From a bacterium (GTDB taxonomy: Bacteria > Patescibacteriota > Minisyncoccia > Minisyncoccales > GWA2-46-15): a stretch of DNA of 33,138 bases. Both the position numbers and the translations under genes were made by a program. The notes beneath the pieces are model-generated. The model was not told the origin of the DNA. It saw only the letters and a list, made by a program, of their open reading frames with translations, and did no database searches. The stretch covers positions 1-33,138 of the forward strand of contig JAUYCZ010000011.1 in NCBI GenBank assembly GCA_030704795.1. The letters are read 5' to 3'. Below, piece by piece: positions 25,423 to 33,138 of the stretch (positions are counted from its first letter, which is position 1; each line of letters opens with the position of its first letter).

Positions 25423-25926
25423 GCCCCAATGATATTTACCCACGGCTAGTTCCTTTTCCAGCTTAAAGCCCCGCTCTTCAATCATCTCGCTGGCCTCTTT
25501 AAGAGAAATTCGGTTCTCCTGTGGGCCAAAGGACGAATCCGTCTTCCAGTCAGTCACCAGCAGCTGGCCCGAGGGCCGTAAAACTCTTTTGGCTTCGGTA
25601 ATGATCTGGCTTTTGTCTTGAATCTGGAACAAAAGATTGGTCAGTAAAACCAAGTCGAGCAGATTATTCTGAACCGAAGAGCCCAAGCCCATTTCCAAAT
25701 CGGCCCGGATGGGTCGGATATTGTTCATCTTGCCCATTTCCATTTTTATTCTGAGGGCCGCCAAAGCCTCGGCCTGGATATCCACCGCATAAACCTTGCC
25801 CGTTTTTAATTTCTTGGCCAGAGGAATAGCCCAACCCCCGACACCACAGCCAAAGTCCGCCGCCATCATATCTTCGCGAAGCTCGAGTTGGTTTAATACT
25901 TGTTCGGGGTTAAGAAAATCAATCAC
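25402..25926 (-). CDS. Class I SAM-dependent methyltransferase
   Basis: MMAADFGCGVGGWAIPLAKKLKTGKVYAVDIQAEAL...LLVTDWK; GTG start at 25926. Confidence 0.88.
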   Translation of the reverse strand: MIDFLNPEQVLNQLELREDMMAADFGCGVGGWAIPLAKKLKTGKVYAVDIQAEALAALRIKMEMGKMNNIRPIRADLEMGLGSSVQNNLLDLVLLTNLLFQIQDKSQIITEAKRVLRPSGQLLVTDWKTDSSFGPQENRISLKEASEMIEERGFKLEKELAVGKYHWGLLFTKI

Positions 25927-25965
25927 ACTGATTTATGCTGATTAGACTGATTTATACTGATACTC
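25925..25965. repeat. Four ~10-bp-spaced ATCAG units overlapping the methyltransferase start
   Basis: Minus strand ATCAGTATAAATCAGTCTAATCAGCATAAATCAGTGTG. Confidence 0.75.
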
Positions 25966-25967
25966 CT

Positions 25968-28505
25968 TTATATACAGGCGGCTGAGGCCACCTTATCTCC
26001 TTCTCCCAGCTTCATGATGCGGACTCCCTGAGTGGCCCGGGATAATTTCGGAACCGAGGCAATCACCGCTCTAATCACCTGACCTTTTTGAGAGATAACA
26101 ATCAGGTCTTCTTCGTCAGAAAGGACTTTGGCGGCCATGATCTCGCCGGTCTTGGACGTGATTTTTCCCGCTTTGATCCCGCTCCCGCCTCTCTTTTGTA
26201 TTCGATAATCATTAACTTCGCTTCTCTTGCCATAGCCATTCTCGGTAATAATCAGCAGGTATTTTTTCTCGTCTTTTTTAGAATTTTGCTTGCCCGCCGA
26301 AGCCCCGCCTGCCGATTGGCGGGCAGGTTTAGCGGAGGCGGGTATAACGGTCATGCCCACCACCTCATCTCCCTTCTTTAATCTGATTCCCCGGATGCCC
26401 GAGGCCTGGCGCCCCATTTCCCTTAGATCTTTTTCTTTAAAACGGATGGCTTGGGCCTTTCGGGTGACAATGATGATTTCATCCTCGCCCGTGCTCTTGG
26501 CCACCTTTCTTAAAGTATCTCCCTTTTTCAGGGTCATGGCAATCAGGCCTGATTTCCTGACATTGGCAAAGGCGTCAATGGCAGTTTTCTTAATGATGCC
26601 GTTCCGGGTCACCATGACCAGATAACGATATTGTTCTTGATCTTTCTTGCTCGAGGCAATCAAAGAAAAAACCTTGTCCTGAGAAGAAATCTCTAAGAAA
26701 TTGAGCAGGCCCCGACCCCGCGCCACCCGGGTTCCTTCGGGAATTTCAAAAACCTTGGTGCAAAAAACCTTACCCGAATCGGTAAAGAAAAACAGGTCGT
26801 CGTGAGTCATTCCGGAAACAAAATGATCAACAATGTCTTCCTGCATCGTTTTCATTCCCAGAATGCCCTTGCCGCCTCGTTTCTGCAGTTTATAGACCGA
26901 AGGATTAATTCTCTTGATATAACCGCCACGGGTGAGGGTGATGATGGTTTCTTCGTGAGGGATCAAATCGGCTTCCGCAATTTCTTCGATTTCCCGAACC
27001 ACCACCTTGGTTCTCCTTTCGTCGCCAAACCTTTCTTTAATCTCCGCCAGCTCCTTCTTGACCACTCCTTTAATTCTTTCCGGGCTCTTAAAAATAACGG
27101 TCAGTTCCTTAATTCTAAGCTGCAGGGCTTTTAACTCTTCTTCGATTTTCTTTCTTTCCAGTTTAGCCAGAGCGGCTAATTTTGTCTCGAGAATGGCGTT
27201 GGCCTGAATCTGGCTTAACTTGAAGCGCTTCATCAAATTCTTTTCCGCCTCCGGGCGGCTGGCCGAATTCTTGATGATCCGGATGACCTCGTCGATGTTA
27301 GCCAAACATTTGTGCAAGCCCTCTAAAATGTGGGCTCTTTCTTTGGCCTTTTCCAAATCATATTTAGTTCTTCGGAAAACCACTTCGCGGCGGTGGAGCA
27401 AAAAATAGCTTAAAAGCTCCGCCAAAGACAAAACCTTGGGCTGGAGACCGTCAACCAAAGCCAAAAGGTTGATATGAAAAGTTTTTTGCAGATCGGTAAA
27501 TTTGTAAAGATAGTTTAAAATCTTTTGCGGATAGGCCTCTTTTTGCAGATCAATGACGACTCTCAGCCCTTCTTTGTCTGACTCGTCGCGGATGTCCCGG
27601 ATGCCCTCAACCTTCTTTTCTGAGACCAGACTGGCCAATCGCTCAATTAGAGTCGATTTCTGAACCTGGAAGGGGATTTCGGAAATGATGATCTGGAAAC
27701 GGCCGCTCTTTTCCTGTTCCACGATTTCGGCCTTGCCTCGCATCAAAACCGGCCCCTTGCCCTGGGAATAGGCGGCGATGATCTCTTTCAAATTAAAAAT
27801 CTGGCCGCCCGTCGGGAAATCCGGTCCCTTGATAAATTGGAAAAGGTCTTGAGTATCCGCCTTGGGATGATCAATTAAGTAGGCGAGAGCGTCACAAACT
27901 TCGGTCAGGTTGTGCGGCGGCATGTTGGTGGCCATGCCCACGGCAATGCCCAGAGACCCATTCAAAAGCAAACTAGGCAAAGGCGAAGGCAAAACCGCTG
28001 GCTCTTTCCGGGTGCCGTCGTAATTATCGATGAAATCTACCGTGTCTTTGTCGATGTCCCGCAGCATTTCTTCCCCGATTTTCGAAAGCCGACTTTCCGT
28101 ATACCTCATTGCCGCCGCCTCGTCCCCGTCGACATTCCCAAAGTTTCCTTGACCCTGGATTAAAGGATATCTAAAAGAAAAATCCTGCGCCATTCTGACC
28201 ATAGCGTCATAGATGGCCACGTCGCTGTGAGGATGGTAACGGCCCAAAGTGGAGCCGACGACGGTCGCCGACTTGCGGAACTTAGCCCCAGCCGTCAGCC
28301 CCTCTTCTTTCATGGTAAAAAGGATTTTGCGCTGGACCGGCTTTAGCCCGTCGCGAATATCCGGCAGGGCCCGCGAGACGATGACCGACATGGCATAGTC
28401 AATATAGGAATCCTTCATCTCTTCGACGATTTCCCGCGACTCAACCTGGCCAATGTCAAAACCGGCCTTTTCTCCCTGGATTATTTTTTTTGGTTTCTTT
28501 TTCAT
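25968..28505 (-). CDS. gyrA: DNA gyrase subunit A
   Basis: [50 protein letters not shown], GyrA-box-like QKRGGKG. Confidence 0.95.
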   Translation of the reverse strand: MKKKPKKIIQGEKAGFDIGQVESREIVEEMKDSYIDYAMSVIVSRALPDIRDGLKPVQRKILFTMKEEGLTAGAKFRKSATVVGSTLGRYHPHSDVAIYDAMVRMAQDFSFRYPLIQGQGNFGNVDGDEAAAMRYTESRLSKIGEEMLRDIDKDTVDFIDNYDGTRKEPAVLPSPLPSLLLNGSLGIAVGMATNMPPHNLTEVCDALAYLIDHPKADTQDLFQFIKGPDFPTGGQIFNLKEIIAAYSQGKGPVLMRGKAEIVEQEKSGRFQIIISEIPFQVQKSTLIERLASLVSEKKVEGIRDIRDESDKEGLRVVIDLQKEAYPQKILNYLYKFTDLQKTFHINLLALVDGLQPKVLSLAELLSYFLLHRREVVFRRTKYDLEKAKERAHILEGLHKCLANIDEVIRIIKNSASRPEAEKNLMKRFKLSQIQANAILETKLAALAKLERKKIEEELKALQLRIKELTVIFKSPERIKGVVKKELAEIKERFGDERRTKVVVREIEEIAEADLIPHEETIITLTRGGYIKRINPSVYKLQKRGGKGILGMKTMQEDIVDHFVSGMTHDDLFFFTDSGKVFCTKVFEIPEGTRVARGRGLLNFLEISSQDKVFSLIASSKKDQEQYRYLVMVTRNGIIKKTAIDAFANVRKSGLIAMTLKKGDTLRKVAKSTGEDEIIIVTRKAQAIRFKEKDLREMGRQASGIRGIRLKKGDEVVGMTVIPASAKPARQSAGGASAGKQNSKKDEKKYLLIITENGYGKRSEVNDYRIQKRGGSGIKAGKITSKTGEIMAAKVLSDEEDLIVISQKGQVIRAVIASVPKLSRATQGVRIMKLGEGDKVASAACI
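26292..26342. repeat. GC-rich nested palindromic repeat in frame inside gyrA CTD
   Basis: Coding strand CCCGCCTCCGCTAAACCTGCCCGCCAATCGGCAGGCGGGGCTTCGGCGGGC, inner CCTGCC..GGCAGG and outer CCCGCC..GGCGGG arms; encodes [18 protein letters not shown]. Confidence 0.75.
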
Positions 28506-28512
28506 GGCCGAG

Positions 28513-28791
28513 CTAAGGGGTGACCGCCTCTTTCTGGAAAAGCTCTTCTAATTGCTTTAACTGATCTACCCCAAGATTCAGTTCCGGCTTGGGCAAGTCG
28601 TTGATCTGCTTTTCTAATTCGGGCAGCTTTAATTCCTGGCGCAGCTGGCCCTGATTTAAATTAACCAAGCGATGCTTAACCACGGCCAGCCAGCCGCCGA
28701 ACAAAACAAAACCGATAACGATGACTAAAATCCAGAAGATTATCCTTCTTTCGTCCTCTGATTTCTCTTGAATTTTTTTTAAGATATTCAC
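28513..28791 (-). CDS. Small single-TM hypothetical protein
   Basis: [24 protein letters not shown] followed by a helical tail. Confidence 0.65.
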   Translation of the reverse strand: MNILKKIQEKSEDERRIIFWILVIVIGFVLFGGWLAVVKHRLVNLNQGQLRQELKLPELEKQINDLPKPELNLGVDQLKQLEELFQKEAVTP

Positions 28792-28797
28792 GGTAAA

Positions 28798-29466
28798 TTA
28801 CTGGGCTCGGAGAATAATCGTCTTCATTCCCTCGGCCGGCAAGTCTTTCTGCTTAATCGTCAGCTTGGGCAGGGGCTCGGAAGCTTTCTCTCCCATGACT
28901 TTGAGAAACTTATCCAGACCATCAAGTTTTCCGCCAGCTGGCAGGCGCAGCTTCGGCAATTGATAGTGCATGGGGATAACGATTTTGGGTTCGATCTGGC
29001 CGATGATTTTGGAAGCTTCCTGGCTGTCAATGGTATAGTTTCCGCCCACCGGAATCAGAAGAATATCCACCAAGCCTAAGTCTTCAATCTGCTCCGAGAA
29101 AAGCTCTTTTTGACCAAAGTCGGCTAAATGACAAACCCTTATATCCTCGCTTTCAATCGTGTAAATCGTTACCCGGCCCCTTTCCCGGCCTAATGATTTG
29201 TCGTGGAAGGCCGGGATCCCCTGGATGTGAACGCCTTTGATCTCGTACTCTCCGGGGCCGTCAATGACAAAAGGCGAACCTTGGACGGCCTTAACATTAT
29301 TGTGATCGTTGTGGTCGTGAGTAATCAAAAGAACGTCCGCGGAAACCGACGGGACCCTTAAGCCCAGATCATCAGAGAAAGGATCAATGGCTAAAGAAAC
29401 TGGGGCATCTTTCGCCTGAGCGGTAATGATCTGGAAGAAAGATTGACCGCGCCAAATGATTTGCAT
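28798..29466 (-). CDS. MBL-fold metal-dependent hydrolase (UlaG-like/UPF0173 type)
   Basis: MQIIWRGQSFFQI, LLITHDHNDHNN, VCHLADFG, VIPMHYQL. Confidence 0.87.
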   Translation of the reverse strand: MQIIWRGQSFFQIITAQAKDAPVSLAIDPFSDDLGLRVPSVSADVLLITHDHNDHNNVKAVQGSPFVIDGPGEYEIKGVHIQGIPAFHDKSLGRERGRVTIYTIESEDIRVCHLADFGQKELFSEQIEDLGLVDILLIPVGGNYTIDSQEASKIIGQIEPKIVIPMHYQLPKLRLPAGGKLDGLDKFLKVMGEKASEPLPKLTIKQKDLPAEGMKTIILRAQ

Positions 29467-29549
29467 GTACAATAAATTTAGGCGGAATAAACTATACTAC
29501 ATGATATCAAAGATTGATTTTTTCCTCAAGTTATGATAAATTCAAGCGT

Positions 29550-30638
29550 ATGAATATGAATACCACCATGGAAGAAATCGCAAAAAATAGGAGTGAGCTA
29601 TTGAAGCCGCCAAAAGCCGGCGAAATTGTGAGAGGAAGAATTATTGGCCGCGGCCGATCCTCTATTTTCGTTGATCTCGGCAGCTGGGGAACCGGCATTA
29701 TTTATGGCAAAGAGTTTCTCCTGGCCAAGGACCTCCTGAAAAAAGCCAAAGAGGGAGACGAGCTTTTTATTAAAATAGTTGACCTGGAAAACGAAGAAGG
29801 ATTCATTGAGGTTTCGGCTCTGGAAGCGGATCGTGAAATCTCCTGGTTAAAATTGAAGGAAAAAAGAAACACGGCCGAAAATATCACAGTCAAGATTTTC
29901 GGCGCCAACAAAGGCGGCCTCCTAACCACGGTCATGGGAGTCGATGCCTTTTTGCCTGTCTCTCAGTTAAGCTCGGCCAATTACCCCCGCGTCGAAGATG
30001 GCGATGCGATGAAGATTTTGAAAGAACTGCAAAAATTCGTTGGCCGGGAAATGGAAGTCAAAATTCTGGATCTTGATCCCCGAGGCGAAAAACTGATTCT
30101 CTCGGAAAAAATCAAGGAGACAGAAAAGATCAAAGAGATTCTCAAGGATTACAAAGTCGGGGATATTGTTGAGGGCGAGATAACCGGGGTGGTGGACTTT
30201 GGCGCCTTTGTTAAGTTCGGGGCCGATAGCCTCGAGGGACTCGTTCATATTTCCGAACTTGACTGGCAACTAATCGAAAATCCCGGCGACGTGGTTCAGA
30301 TTGGTGAAAAAGTCAAATTGAAAATCATTGATATCAGCAACGGTAAAGTCTCCTTGTCCTTGAGGGCTCTAAAAGAAGACCCTTGGAAAACCATCGAGAA
30401 AATCTATGAAAAAGGCAAAGTCACCCGGGGAAAAATCACCAAATTCAACCCCTTTGGCGCCTTTGTTGAGGTCGCCACGAAAATCCAGGGACTCTGCCAC
30501 ATCTCTGAATTCGGCACCCGGCAGAAAATGGAAGAATTACTTAAAATTGGATCCGAATACGATTTTGAGGTCCTCTTGCTGGATATAAAAGAACACCGCT
30601 TGCTCTTGAAGCTAATTTCTTTACCAGAATTGACTTGA
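29550..30638 (+). CDS. S1-domain RNA-binding protein (ribosomal S1-like, four domains)
   Basis: [80 protein letters not shown]. Confidence 0.9.
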   Translation: MNMNTTMEEIAKNRSELLKPPKAGEIVRGRIIGRGRSSIFVDLGSWGTGIIYGKEFLLAKDLLKKAKEGDELFIKIVDLENEEGFIEVSALEADREISWLKLKEKRNTAENITVKIFGANKGGLLTTVMGVDAFLPVSQLSSANYPRVEDGDAMKILKELQKFVGREMEVKILDLDPRGEKLILSEKIKETEKIKEILKDYKVGDIVEGEITGVVDFGAFVKFGADSLEGLVHISELDWQLIENPGDVVQIGEKVKLKIIDISNGKVSLSLRALKEDPWKTIEKIYEKGKVTRGKITKFNPFGAFVEVATKIQGLCHISEFGTRQKMEELLKIGSEYDFEVLLLDIKEHRLLLKLISLPELT

Positions 30639-30651
30639 AAAGAATAAAAAA

Positions 30652-32544
30652 ATGAGCCAATTGTTGAAAAATTTTGTTTTCATTGTCTTGATCTTTTTAG
30701 GAATCTCCGCCGTTTTTGCCTTGTTCATGCAACCCGGACGCCCTCCTTCAGAATTGTCTTTATCCCAGCTAGTGGAACAGATTAATCAGGATAAAGTCAA
30801 AAAAGTCATTGTCCAAGGAAACGAACTGCAGGTTCTTCTCTTAGACGAGACAAAAGCAGTTGCCCTAAAAGAGCCCGAAACCGCCCTCTCGCAAACCCTG
30901 GTTAATTATGGCGTTGATAAAGAAAAGTTCAAGAACATTGAAATTGAGGTCAAAAAAGAGGGCGGAAGCCTTCTGGCTATCGGGCAAATCTTGTCCTTTA
31001 TCCTACCCTTGATTCTTTTTGGCGCTTTCTTCTGGTTTATGTTCCGTCAAGCCAAAGTCGGCGCCACTCAAGTTTTTGACTTTACCAAAGCTAAGGCTAA
31101 ACTCTTCGGCGCCGAAGGCCACCCCCAGGAAAAGATTAGCTTCAAGGACGTGGCGGGTCTCAAAGAAGCCAAGGAGGAGTTAAAAGAAGTGGTTGATTTC
31201 CTGAAAAACCCGAAGAAATTCCTGGCCATGGGCGCCAAAATCCCTCGCGGGGTTTTACTGCTGGGCCCGGCCGGGGTCGGTAAAACCCTCTTGGCCCGAG
31301 CCGTGGCCGGGGAAAGCAACGTTCCTTTCTTTCATTCTTCCGGATCTTCTTTTGTCGAGCTTTTCGTCGGCGTCGGATCGGCCCGGATTAGGGATTTGTT
31401 TACCATCGCCAAAAAACACGTCCCGAGTATTATCTTTCTTGATGAGCTTGATGCCATTGGTAAAAACAGGGGTACGGGCCTGGGCGGGTCGCATGACGAA
31501 AGAGAACAAACTCTGAACCAGTTACTGGTGGAAATGGACGGCTTTGAGAGAGATACCAACGTCATTGTCATCGCCGCCACCAACCGCCCCGATGTCTTAG
31601 ATTCGGCTCTTTTGCGGCCCGGTCGGTTTGATCGCCGGGTCGTCCTCGACCTGCCGGACATTAATGACCGGGAAGAAGTTTTGAAAATCCATGCCCGCGG
31701 CAAACCCCTGATGGCCAATCTCGACTTGAGAGAAGTGGCCGAAAGAACACCGGGCTTTTCCGGAGCCGATTTAGCTAACGTCGCTAATGAGGCCGCCATC
31801 TTGGCCGCCCGGAAAAACAAAACTCAGATCTCCCAAGAAGATTTCCTGGAATCAATTGAAAAAGTCCTCTTGGGCCCCGAAAGAAAAAGCCACATCTTGT
31901 CAAAAAGAGAAAAGGAAATCACCGCCTTCCATGAAGTGGGCCATGCTTTGGTGGCGGCTTTTTCTCCGGACGTCGAGCCGGTCAGGAAAATATCCATTAT
32001 TGCCCGGGGAATGGCGGCCGGCTACACTTTAAAGGTACCTTCCGAGGAAAGGAGAATTAAAAGCAAAACCGGGTTTCTGGCCGAAATGGCTGTTTCTTTA
32101 GGCGGTTATTGCGCCGAACAGATAAAGTTCGGTGAAATCACCACCGGCGCCAGTAATGATCTCGAGAAAGCCTCGATCTTGGCCCGAAAGCTCGTCAAAG
32201 AATATGGCATGTCTTCCTTGGGACCAATTAATTTCAGCGAGGAAGAGAGTGAATTTTTCTGGGGCCAAGACGTCTCCGGTCAAAGGCCATATTCCGAAGA
32301 AACGGCGGTCAGAATTGACAAAGAAGTAGAAAAGTTTATTAATCAAGCCAAGCAAACCGCGGATAAAATCCTGATCCGAAAAAAGAAATTAATGGAGAAA
32401 GTGGCCCGGGTTTTGATCGAAAAAGAGATCATTGAGAGACAGGAATTCGAGGAACTGATCGGCCTCAAGGAAGAAAAGAAAGCCCTGCCACCGAAGCTTC
32501 GGACCAAAAACGCCAATTTAAAAATAAAAGTGAAGGCCCTCTAG
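30652..32544 (+). CDS. ftsH: ATP-dependent zinc metalloprotease FtsH
   Basis: [56 protein letters not shown]. Confidence 0.96.
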   Translation: MSQLLKNFVFIVLIFLGISAVFALFMQPGRPPSELSLSQLVEQINQDKVKKVIVQGNELQVLLLDETKAVALKEPETALSQTLVNYGVDKEKFKNIEIEVKKEGGSLLAIGQILSFILPLILFGAFFWFMFRQAKVGATQVFDFTKAKAKLFGAEGHPQEKISFKDVAGLKEAKEELKEVVDFLKNPKKFLAMGAKIPRGVLLLGPAGVGKTLLARAVAGESNVPFFHSSGSSFVELFVGVGSARIRDLFTIAKKHVPSIIFLDELDAIGKNRGTGLGGSHDEREQTLNQLLVEMDGFERDTNVIVIAATNRPDVLDSALLRPGRFDRRVVLDLPDINDREEVLKIHARGKPLMANLDLREVAERTPGFSGADLANVANEAAILAARKNKTQISQEDFLESIEKVLLGPERKSHILSKREKEITAFHEVGHALVAAFSPDVEPVRKISIIARGMAAGYTLKVPSEERRIKSKTGFLAEMAVSLGGYCAEQIKFGEITTGASNDLEKASILARKLVKEYGMSSLGPINFSEEESEFFWGQDVSGQRPYSEETAVRIDKEVEKFINQAKQTADKILIRKKKLMEKVARVLIEKEIIERQEFEELIGLKEEKKALPPKLRTKNANLKIKVKAL

Positions 32545-32547
32545 CTC

Positions 32548-32619
32548 GGGCGCGTAGCTCAATGGCGGAGCAAGGTCCTTATAAGGCCGAGGTTCCTGGT
32601 TCGAATCCAGGCGCGCCCA
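32548..32619 (+). tRNA. tRNA-Ile(TAT)
   Basis: GGGCGCG-TA-GCTC..GAGC-A-AGGTC-CTTATAA-GGCCG..CCTGGTTCGAATCCAGG-CGCGCCC-A; anticodon TAT. Confidence 0.88.
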
Positions 32620-32643
32620 CGAAAATCTAAAGCGGGCTTGCTC

Positions 32644-32672
32644 TTTCCAAATCGAATGATTGAGTGTATAAT
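32644..32672 (+). promoter_or_regulatory. Promoter for the HTH protein at the window end, leaderless arrangement
   Basis: TTTCCA-N17-TATAAT, 6 nt to ATG at 32679. Confidence 0.55.
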
Positions 32673-32678
32673 TTATAC

Positions 32679-33138
32679 ATGAAATCAAAATGGTACGAAT
32701 TCAAACCAGTTGCAAGAGAACTCCGCAAAAAGGGCCTTTCTATCGGCAATATAGAACACCGTTTAAAAATACCCCGTTCGACCCTGAGTGGTTGGTTGAA
32801 GGATATAAAGCTTACTCCCAGGCAAAGAAAAAAGTTGTTGGTGAATTGGAAACAAGGACTGGTAAAAGCGCGCCGAAAAGCCGTACTTTGGCATCACGCC
32901 CAAAAAGAAAAAAGGTTAGAAGAAGCAAAAAACAAGGCTTTTAAAACTCTGGCGGAAATCGATATTGAAAACAAAGAGGTCCTTGAGCTAGCGTTAGCGA
33001 TCCTGTATATGGGAGAAGGAACTAAAAAGAAGGTAGAAACCTCTATTGGTAGCTCTAACCCTCTAATCCTAAAATTTTTTCTGGCTCTTCTAAAAAAGCT
33101 TTATAAATTGGATTCAAGTAAAATAAAATGTCAGTTGA
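32679..33138 (+). CDS. HTH protein with degenerate LAGLIDADG-like motif, truncated at window end
   Basis: MKSKWYEFKPVARELRKKGLSIGNIEHRLKIPRSTLSGWLKDIKLTPRQRKKLL...LALAILYMGEGTKKKVETSIGSSNPLILKFFLALL; homologous to 18787..19485 and missing from the ORF track. Confidence 0.82.
   Translation, partial: MKSKWYEFKPVARELRKKGLSIGNIEHRLKIPRSTLSGWLKDIKLTPRQRKKLLVNWKQGLVKARRKAVLWHHAQKEKRLEEAKNKAFKTLAEIDIENKEVLELALAILYMGEGTKKKVETSIGSSNPLILKFFLALLKKLYKLDSSKIKCQL

Noticed and set aside
19585-32544. Alternative genetic code (UGA as Gly, as in some CPR lineages)
   Set aside because: TGA acts as a stop at valS and the S1-domain gene, and no conserved protein needs UGA read-through.
32690-32944. 84-aa plus-strand ORF at the window end
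   Set aside because: Wrong frame inside the HTH gene starting at 32679, which is truncated by the window and therefore missing from the track.
1-33138. CRISPR array, prophage or plasmid backbone
   Set aside because: No regularly spaced direct repeats with unique spacers, no integrase, terminase, capsid or replication genes were found.

Overview
The window looks like part of a Patescibacteria/CPR-type (Parcubacteria-like) chromosome. UGA is used as a stop (e.g. ends of valS and the S1 gene), so this is not code 25. Contents: a minus-strand type IV pilus operon (pilM-N-O, small TM protein, pilB, CheY-like regulator, pilT, pilC, three pilins, pilD). Downstream of it are small secreted/TM proteins and a Cys-rich tandem-repeat surface protein (1..1478, minus) that the ORF track misses because it runs off the window edge. 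The rest is recG, a membrane glycosyltransferase, an AbrB/PIN toxin-antitoxin module, a 2-hydroxyacid dehydrogenase, valS, a PrsW-like protease, Hsp20, two VirB2-like small proteins, a methyltransferase, gyrA, an MBL-fold hydrolase, an S1-domain protein, ftsH and six tRNAs. Main observations: (a) unrelated short repeats/palindromes sit in frame inside pilD, recG, valS and gyrA, resembling Rickettsia palindromic elements; (b) two homologous HTH proteins with a degenerate LAGLIDADG-like motif each lie directly downstream of a tRNA gene, one of them truncated at the window end and absent from the ORF track; (c) a 1,058-bp offset 24-bp direct repeat, carrying the glycosyltransferase start codon, flanks the TA module and a 209-bp MITE-like element; (d) several near-consensus promoters lie so close to ATG that the mRNAs should be leaderless; (e) tRNA-Arg(GCG) and tRNA-Ile(TAT) are unusual for bacteria; (f) ValRS is shortened. 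All calls come from reading the sequence; no database searches were run.
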